From JALOAD01 sp023228995 [NCBI: Candidatus Muiribacterium halophilum] (lineage in GTDB: Bacteria > Muiribacteriota > Muiribacteriia > Muiribacteriales), in NCBI GenBank assembly GCA_023228995.1, contig JALOAD010000082.1, positions 1-9,716 on the forward strand: a stretch of 9,716 nucleotides of DNA, read 5' to 3'. The notes below the pieces were generated by a model, which was given only the letters and a program-made list of their open reading frames with translations, was not told the origin of the DNA and did not search any database. Numbering within the stretch: position 1 is the stretch's first letter; every line of letters starts with the position of its first letter. Positions 5,681 to 9,716 of this stretch are shown here, piece after piece. Both the position numbers and the translations under genes were made by a program.

Positions 5681-6524
5681 TTTTTAACATTTCTATGAGT
5701 TCTTCCCTGGATTTTGGTTTATCTATATCATCTAAAAATTCGACTAACCTATTAACTAACAGTATATCTTGTTGTATTATTTCTCTATCTATAAATTCGG
5801 ATATTAATTCTTTATCTGTTATATTAGATATCCAACCACATTCATCAAATCTAACAAATAAAACTAATATTTTAAGAATTGGATTTTCTTTAATACTTAA
5901 TAATTTATAAGTTTTAGGTAAATAATCTATATTTTTAAGTTTATTATTTCTATAAAAAAATTTACCATAAACTCTTTTAGGAACACCTTCTAAGCTTGTT
6001 AATTTATTATTATGACAATAAAAACCACCACCTACATATTGAGGACAACCTTTTAAGTTTGTTAAGTGATTACTACTACAATCAAAAAAACCACCTACTC
6101 TTTGTGGAGCACCTTCTAAACTTGTTAATCGATTATCATCACAAGAGAAAATATCACCTACATATTGAGGTGCACCAATTAAGGATGTTAATTGATTACC
6201 ACTACAAGAAAAATCACCATCTACTCTTTTAGGAGCACCCTCTAAGCTTGTTAATTTATTACTATAACAATAAAAATGACGACCTACATATTGAGGAGCA
6301 CCTTCTAATGATATTAGTTTGTTAGAACCACAATCAAAAAAACCATTAACATTTCTAAATTTCAAAGGTAACACTTTTAATTGTCTATTGGCTAAATTAA
6401 CATTACCATTTACATCAATTCTACCATCATCATTTATAGTATAGTTTTTTATATTATATTTTCCACAAATAGCATCAATATCTGATCTATTTATAGATTC
6501 ATTAAACATTTTTAAGTATTTCAT
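5661..6524 (-). CDS. Phage repeat protein with about seven 20-21-residue LRR-like repeats
   Basis: The 287-residue protein begins MKYLKMFNES, a capsid-targeting-like start. A conserved lead-in follows (YNIKNYTINDDGRIDVNG, NVNLANRQLKVLPLKF). About seven repeats (about residues 62-205) fit F.C..N.LTSLEGAP..V.G; the phenylalanine and cysteine recur every 20-21 residues, as in a solenoid with a cysteine ladder. A helical C-terminal domain (about 210-287) closes it. The combination of lead-in and repeats is known to me from large tailed phages, usually annotated only as leucine-rich-repeat-like. A binding or structural role is likely, but no ligand is known. It ends in TGA inside the next gene. 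Confidence 0.85.
   Translation of the reverse strand: MKYLKMFNESINRSDIDAICGKYNIKNYTINDDGRIDVNGNVNLANRQLKVLPLKFRNVNGFFDCGSNKLISLEGAPQYVGRHFYCYSNKLTSLEGAPKRVDGDFSCSGNQLTSLIGAPQYVGDIFSCDDNRLTSLEGAPQRVGGFFDCSSNHLTNLKGCPQYVGGGFYCHNNKLTSLEGVPKRVYGKFFYRNNKLKNIDYLPKTYKLLSIKENPILKILVLFVRFDECGWISNITDKELISEFIDREIIQQDILLVNRLVEFLDDIDKPKSREELIEMLKNDYEIR
5910..6341 (-). repeat. Coding tandem repeat array, about 60-63-bp units
   Basis: This array encodes residues about 62-205 of the 5661-6524 protein. Successive units alternate between GAPQYVG and GAPKRV/GAPQRV, so a two-unit period of about 125 bp overlies the single-unit period. That suggests growth by duplication of pairs of repeats. The antisense frame over it stays open only as a by-product of the repetition. 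Confidence 0.75.
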
Positions 6525-6553
6525 ATTAATTTATTATTTTTTTTATGTGTATA

Positions 6554-6709
6554 TTAAAATTTAAAATAGATATTTAATATGTCATATAATACATAATATG
6601 TATTGTCATTCGCATTTGAATAGAAACCACCATAATAAGTACTTTTACATCTTAAGACTGTTGATGATTTATAAAATGTGTATACATACCATTTTTTATG
6701 TTTTATCAT
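6554..6709 (-). CDS. Unknown 51-aa protein
   Basis: The frame MIKHKKWYVYTFYKSST, then LRCKSTYYGGFYSNANDNTY, then LYDILNIYFKF and TAA has protein-like composition, with many aromatic residues and a basic start. It overlaps the stop of the preceding small ORF by 14 nt, the same kind of overlap used by confident neighbours. No family is recognised; size and tyrosine content allow nothing beyond a small soluble protein. The 17-nt palindrome at 6588-6604 lies within it. Confidence 0.5.
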   Translation of the reverse strand: MIKHKKWYVYTFYKSSTVLRCKSTYYGGFYSNANDNTYYVLYDILNIYFKF

Positions 6710-6806
6710 TGTGATCTACTATCCATCCCCCATTAAATAATGCAACAGTTGCAATAAATAAAGTATATAGAATTAAAAGCCTATAACATATATAAGTATT
6801 AACCAT
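6696..6806 (-). CDS. Unknown 36-aa single-span membrane peptide
   Basis: The frame MVNTYICYRLLILYTLFIAT, then VALFNGGWIVDHNDKT and TAA, encodes one hydrophobic helix (about residues 9-24) with a polar tail. Its stop overlaps the start of the 51-aa gene by 14 nt. The size and single span are typical of phage membrane micro-proteins, but function is unknown. The upstream 23-codon hydrophobic frame (6773-6844) overlaps its first part; only one of the two may be used. Confidence 0.4.
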   Translation of the reverse strand: MVNTYICYRLLILYTLFIATVALFNGGWIVDHNDKT

Positions 6807-6844
6807 AATAATGTACAAAAGAGTTTATAAATGTCTAAAAACAT
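6773..6844 (-). CDS. Possible 23-codon hydrophobic peptide
   Basis: Starting 16 nt after the ASCH gene's stop, the frame reads MFLDIYKLFCTLLWLILIYV and ends IGF before TAA. It would be a single membrane helix. It overlaps the 36-aa frame by 34 nt, an unusually long overlap here, so it is an alternative to that gene or a frameshifted first part of it. Confidence 0.3.
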   Translation of the reverse strand: MFLDIYKLFCTLLWLILIYVIGF

Positions 6845-6860
6845 TGATTTAATTTTTTCA

Positions 6861-7136
6861 TTATATAATTTTATCTCCTAATTTAATAACATAATATAAT
6901 TTATTTGGTTCAGCCCCCCAAGATGGGTTTCCTGTTCCTATTTTTACATCAATGATATGATACATCATTTTAGGTACAGAATTTCCATATCCATTACTAA
7001 ATTCCACTACATTAATTTTCCTATTAAATAAGCGTTTATTCCAATAAGGTTTAATCTCTCTATATTCTTCTGTTTTTTCACCAGAAGCAATCATATCAAA
7101 CCATTTCTTTTTTAATGTTAAATATAATATAATCAT
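6861..7136 (-). CDS. ASCH-domain protein
   Basis: The 91-residue protein is essentially one ASCH domain. It opens with a strand (MIILYLTLKKKWFDMI), then the signature GEKTEEYREIKPYWNKRL (G.K..E.R, about residues 19-36), then a strand and a terminal VIKLGDKII strand. ASCH domains are PUA-like folds linked to RNA binding, and some bacterial members hydrolyse N4-acetylcytidine; the Lys and Glu/Arg of the signature are the residues usually cited. Phages often carry short versions. The substrate here is unknown. It lies 18 nt after the TGA-interrupted gene in the same transcript. Confidence 0.85.
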   Translation of the reverse strand: MIILYLTLKKKWFDMIASGEKTEEYREIKPYWNKRLFNRKINVVEFSNGYGNSVPKMMYHIIDVKIGTGNPSWGAEPNKLYYVIKLGDKII

Positions 7137-7154
7137 TTTATTATTGTTTAATTA

Positions 7155-7538
7155 TTACCAAAACATTTCTGGATTTATTGCTTTATGGAAATTAAATCCA
7201 TGTTTTATACAAATATCTTTTGCTACTCTCATTTGTCTTTCATTCATTACCGGATCAATTGTATTTCTCATTGGTTTAGTCATATCTGTACTATTTCCTA
7301 AAATACATATATAAGGTTCTGCTTTAGTAAATTTAATTCATATCCAACCTTTTTTATGTAAAAATTGATAAGGATATTTACCATCTAATATATCTATAAG
7401 TTGTCAATATTCCTTATTAAATTCTTTTTCAAGAAATTCTATAGCATATTCATTATGATTACCTTTACCGACTTCTATTATTTTACCATCTGGTGTCAAC
7501 CAACAATCTTCCATTATTTCTCTAGTAATAAAATTCAT
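7155..7538 (-). CDS. Conserved phage protein interrupted by two in-frame TGA codons
   Basis: The frame from ATG 7538 (MNFITREIMEDCWLTPDGK) to TAA 7155 spans 127 codons and looks coding throughout, but holds TGA at codons 45 (7404-7406) and 67 (7338-7340). The parts WLTPDGKIIEVGKGNHNEY, YPYQFLHKKGWI, then ILGNSTDMTKPMRNTIDP and MNERQMRVAKDICIKHGF match a phage family I recall, with conserved WL.P.G, GW(I/V), TKPMRN and N.RQM segments in this order; its function is unknown. The start overlaps the end of the aldolase-domain gene by 17 nt. The TGAs fall at KEY-x-QLIDI and GWI-x-IKF. They could be nonsense mutations, sequence errors or UGA read as an amino acid; TGG still encodes Trp elsewhere in the same gene. 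Confidence 0.7.
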
Positions 7539-8559
7539 TATTTGTTATAATCTCTACTAATTGTTTAGTATTAGTAGCATATATTAAAAATCCATGTTTT
7601 TTCAGATTTATTATTCCACATGAACTTGTATCATCAATTAATTCTGATATTTCATTTACCTCATTAAAATCTCCACATAAACAATAATTACTTGTAGTAG
7701 GTGCATCTTTAACTTTAGCATGACCATGTATCATAAAATTTATATTAGGATATTTATCATATATTGCTAATTGAATTGGTGCATCAACCGACGGTTTATT
7801 ATCACCATAATAAAAAACAGTATTATTATATAGAAAACATTTAACAATATCCGATGTGGTTAATGATTTTTTATTACTGTTTCTTGGTGATACATATATA
7901 TTATTATATCTTAAACTAGGAAATAACTTTTGACATCTGGTAGATATATTACCAAAAAATCTATTACCACAAGAAGTTTCTATTTTGTATTGTAATTCTT
8001 TATTTATTTCAATGAATTCTTCAAGTGAATAATTTTCAATATTATCATCTGAATTAGTTGCGATTTTTATACTTGGTAATCTTATTGTTGATTTAGTGAA
8101 AGAATAAAATTCAAGAATTTTATCACTTAATTTATTCAATTGAGAACCTTTATACCAAGTATTACCTAAAGCATCTATTAATTCAAATGTGAATATATTT
8201 TGGTCTTTTGTAATAGCTATTACTGCATTACCATGCATCTTAAAGATTCTTGAAATAGCGTCAATACGAGTATAATTATCTCGCATTACTTTTGAGCAAA
8301 TTAATACACTTCCTCTTTTCTTATTAGGGTAATTTTTAGGAGTTTCATTCTGGATATTAGGCATCCAAATTATTAAATCAGATTCCTTAAATCCATCATC
8401 TGTGAATATATTTTCTATATTGTTTATACATCCACCATTATAGATAGAAGCATTATTAAAATTTTCACCTAATTTGGAAATCACACTTGATTTTCCCCCA
8501 TTTTCAGTGTCAAAATTACCTCCTACTATTGAAGTTTTAATTTTTTTATTCATTTCCAT
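7522..8559 (-). CDS. Two-domain protein: unknown N-terminal domain fused to class II aldolase/adducin domain
   Basis: The C-terminal part (about residues 180-335) is a class II aldolase/adducin domain: GNIS at 203-206, the segment VSPRNSNKKSLTTSDI, PSVDAP at 256-261, the metal-binding HGH at 278-280 and His322 in KKHGFLI. In characterised fuculose-phosphate aldolases two His of such an HGH motif and a later His bind zinc, and a Glu shortly before acts in catalysis; here Asp259 stands in the Glu position. The N-terminal part (about 1-150) has alternating strands and helices (TSIVGGNFDTENGGKSSVIS, DLIIWMPN, GSVLICSKV), suggesting a Rossmann-like fold of unknown role. A sugar- or nucleotide-processing enzyme is plausible; the substrate is unknown. 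An alternative start at 8553 shortens the overlap with the upstream gene. Confidence 0.8.
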   Translation of the reverse strand: MEMNKKIKTSIVGGNFDTENGGKSSVISKLGENFNNASIYNGGCINNIENIFTDDGFKESDLIIWMPNIQNETPKNYPNKKRGSVLICSKVMRDNYTRIDAISRIFKMHGNAVIAITKDQNIFTFELIDALGNTWYKGSQLNKLSDKILEFYSFTKSTIRLPSIKIATNSDDNIENYSLEEFIEINKELQYKIETSCGNRFFGNISTRCQKLFPSLRYNNIYVSPRNSNKKSLTTSDIVKCFLYNNTVFYYGDNKPSVDAPIQLAIYDKYPNINFMIHGHAKVKDAPTTSNYCLCGDFNEVNEISELIDDTSSCGIINLKKHGFLIYATNTKQLVEIITNNEFYY

Positions 8560-8866
8560 TTTTTATTTTTATATAATCTCCAATATTAGATGTTATATCT
8601 AAAGCTCTATTGAAATCATTAAATATCATTTCAATACCATTTCCTTGTGATACACCATTATGTATAAATTCAATATCTATACCTATTTCAATTGCACCAT
8701 AACATATAGTGGTGATGAAATCAGGGGAATTTGAATATTGTATACTATTTGTATTTTCGTCTGTTAGAATACTAACCGCTGTTTTTGCTTCATCTAATGG
8801 GTGCTTTTGTGGTCCACATAGATTTGAATAATCTTGTCCAGTATATACTACAATTTTTCTTTTCAT
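8546..8866 (-). CDS. Unknown 106-aa protein coupled to the aldolase-domain gene
   Basis: I do not recognise this protein. It has an initial strand (MKRKIVVYTGQDY), then CGPQKHPLDEAKTAV and a final stretch NGIEMIFNDFNRALDI. It is the first gene after the 8902-8934 promoter and overlaps the aldolase-domain gene by 8-14 nt, which points to joint function or stoichiometric expression. The HPLDEA segment and the strand-turn-Gly start could belong to a nucleotide- or sugar-related fold, but this is weak. Confidence 0.65.
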   Translation of the reverse strand: MKRKIVVYTGQDYSNLCGPQKHPLDEAKTAVSILTDENTNSIQYSNSPDFITTICYGAIEIGIDIEFIHNGVSQGNGIEMIFNDFNRALDITSNIGDYIKIKNGNE

Positions 8867-8901
8867 AATAATTTGTATTTAATGTTTATTCCTAATATGA
8901 T

Positions 8902-8934
8902 GCAAAGATATAACAAATAAATTAAACTACCAAA
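8902..8934 (-). promoter_or_regulatory. Bacteroidetes-type promoter for the 8866-to-6554 gene run
   Basis: On the minus strand TTTGG (8934-8930), 19 nt, then TATCTTTGC (8910-8902): the same two boxes and spacing as at 4551-4583. The -7 box ends 35 nt before the ATG at 8866, leaving a slightly longer leader than the other two sites. It lies between the end of the broken 8962-9109 gene and the next start. Confidence 0.8.
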
Positions 8935-8961
8935 TAGAAACTTTTTTATTTAATTTACTTA

Positions 8962-9109
8962 CTATGAATTTAATATTATTTCATCAAATTGTTCAATTGT
9001 TTTATATTCATTTTTAGTTGGTCCAGGTATAATTCGATAATTTATTATCAGGATTAAAATATATTTCTATATTATTTCATTTTTTGTTTAATATAAATAA
9101 ATTTTTCAT
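8962..9109 (-). pseudogene. Broken short gene (one in-frame TGA and one frameshift)
   Basis: From ATG 9109, 1 nt after the LRR stop, the frame reads MKNLFILNKK, TGA (9077-9079), NNIEIYFNPDNK. A +1 shift near 9040 then gives YRIIPGPTKNEYKTIEQFDE and IILNS before TAG at 8962. Without the shift the frame ends soon at TAA 9014-9016. The joined product would be about 48 aa. The PGPTKNEYKTIEQFDE part is clearly protein-like, so a real gene existed here. Two lesions in 150 bp favour decay or poor sequence quality. No family is recognised. Confidence 0.5.
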
Positions 9110-9110
9110 A

Positions 9111-9623
9111 TTATAATATTTGATTTATTTTACAATCTCTTTTCCTAATTAAATATTTGTTATATTGTTCTTTGCTACCAAAAGCCCAACTTAATTGATA
9201 TTCACTTAAGGAAGATATGATATTAGTAAGACTATCACATCCAGCAAATGCCATATAACCAATAGAATTAACTTTTGGTATATTTAATGTAGTTAAGTTT
9301 ATACAATTACAAAATGTACCAACTTCAATATAATCTACATTTAATAGGTTTGCATTTTTAAGATTTATACAATCATTGAATACAAAATCACTTATTTTTA
9401 TATTTTTTGATACATTAATAGATGTTAAACTACGACAATTATTAAAAGCATTATTTTCTATAATATTGATTTTATTAGGTATAATAATATTCTTAAGTTT
9501 TACACAATCCTTAAAAGCATATAATCCAATTTTATTTACAGTATCAGGTATAGTAAATTCTGTTACATTTATATTTACTGAATGTAAAATTTCACCATCT
9601 TTCACAAGTTTATAATTACTCAT
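9111..9623 (-). CDS. BspA-like leucine-rich-repeat (LRR_5) protein
   Basis: With start ATG 9623 the 170-residue protein has about five LRR_5 repeats of 21-23 residues (about 18-136), each fitting L..I.IP..V..I...AF..C: VNKIGLYAFKDC, INIIENNAFNNC, ISDFVFNDC, IEVGTFCNC, IGYMAFAGC. A tail domain follows (SWAFGSKEQYNKY, ending KRDCKINQIL). Such repeats mediate protein or surface binding in Bacteroidetes and their mobile elements; no signal peptide is present. I chose ATG 9623 because the longer frame from 9692 would run across the coding end of the upstream paralogue, while 9623 gives an ATGAGTAA overlap. The tail matches that paralogue and the left-edge gene. Confidence 0.8.
   Translation of the reverse strand: MSNYKLVKDGEILHSVNINVTEFTIPDTVNKIGLYAFKDCVKLKNIIIPNKINIIENNAFNNCRSLTSINVSKNIKISDFVFNDCINLKNANLLNVDYIEVGTFCNCINLTTLNIPKVNSIGYMAFAGCDSLTNIISSLSEYQLSWAFGSKEQYNKYLIRKRDCKINQIL
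9160..9184. repeat. 25-bp direct repeat, copy 1 (LRR tail)
   Basis: Identical to 9671-9695 except for one base. Both copies encode the FGSKEQYN segment of the LRR tail on the minus strand, so this is the best-conserved part of the two adjacent paralogues. Confidence 0.75.
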
Positions 9624-9716
9624 TAAATATTTGATTAAATTTATATTCTCTATTTCTTTGTTTATATACATTATATTGTTCTTTACTACCAAAAGTAAAT
9701 AACAATTGTTCCTCTA
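9616..9716 (-). CDS. C-terminal end of an upstream LRR-family paralogue (partial)
   Basis: The frame enters from the window edge and encodes 32 residues, including FTFGSKEQYNVYKQRNREYK and ending FNQIFNE before TAA. This is the same tail as in the next gene (FGSKEQYNKY...KINQIL). The repeats themselves lie outside the window. The stop overlaps the start of the downstream paralogue by 8 nt (ATGAGTAA), so the two form a tandem, co-translated pair. Confidence 0.75.
   Translation of the reverse strand, partial: EEQLLFTFGSKEQYNVYKQRNREYKFNQIFNE
9631..9656. repeat. Right arm of inverted repeat shared with 1-26
   Basis: The reverse complement matches bases 1-26 at 23 of 26 positions. It encodes RNREYKFNQ at the end of the partial LRR gene. 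See the left arm. Confidence 0.6.
9671..9695. repeat. 25-bp direct repeat, copy 2 (LRR tail)
   Basis: Second copy of the element at 9160-9184, differing at one base, encoding FGSKEQYN of the partial upstream LRR gene. Confidence 0.75.

Noticed and set aside
5996-6232. Plus-strand frame with repeated LLIDYHY-type segments
   Set aside because: It is the antisense shadow of the coding repeat array in the 5661-6524 gene.
6588-6604. Perfect 17-nt palindrome AATACATA-A-TATGTATT as an operator
   Set aside because: It lies inside the 51-aa frame, is entirely A/T apart from one C and one G, and is not placed near a promoter motif.
1-9716. CRISPR array, insertion sequence, integrase attachment site or rRNA
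   Set aside because: I saw no regularly spaced repeats, transposase motifs, integrase gene or conserved RNA gene segments on either strand.

Overview
This is a very A+T-rich window in which almost every gene lies on the minus strand. Genes are packed with short overlaps or gaps of a few bases, most have no recognisable function, and several carry N-termini, repeats or domains that I associate with large tailed phages. Three intergenic sites match the promoter type of Bacteroidetes (TTTG, 19-20 nt, TAnnTTTG). The best reading is a large phage, or a phage-derived region, from a Bacteroidetes host, probably a Flavobacteriia-like one. No head, tail, replication, integrase or tRNA gene is visible, so the exact phage group cannot be named.

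Right end, transcribed leftwards: the last codons of a BspA-like leucine-rich-repeat gene (9616-9716), a complete small LRR_5 gene (9111-9623) and a broken short gene (8962-9109). A promoter at 8902-8934 then starts a run: an unknown gene (8546-8866), a two-domain protein with a C-terminal class II aldolase/adducin domain (7522-8559), a gene interrupted by two in-frame TGA codons (7155-7538), an ASCH-domain gene (6861-7136) and two or three tiny genes (6554-6844). Next come genes whose N-termini resemble the capsid-targeting peptides of T4-like phage internal proteins: a 20-21-residue repeat protein (5661-6524), a 156-aa protein (4961-5431) and a GTG-start gene that needs a -1 frameshift (4541-4977).

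A second promoter (4551-4583), overlapping a 17-nt palindrome, starts another set: a phage protein of unknown function (3967-4533), a small membrane protein, an XRE-type DNA-binding protein (3427-3711), a 171-aa protein ending in WWD and a two-TM protein (2486-2884). This set ends in a noncoding stretch with four hairpins, one of them terminator-like (2295-2323). A third promoter (2168-2199) drives an internally duplicated 314-aa protein, a 98-aa protein and a zinc-finger-like protein.

Left end, on the plus strand: the tail of another LRR gene (1-44) and a decayed LRR fragment (65-234). The window is therefore bounded by related LRR genes that point inward from both sides and share a short inverted repeat. 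Three genes carry lesions (in-frame TGA codons, frameshifts). These could be decay, sequence error or recoding, and each is described separately.
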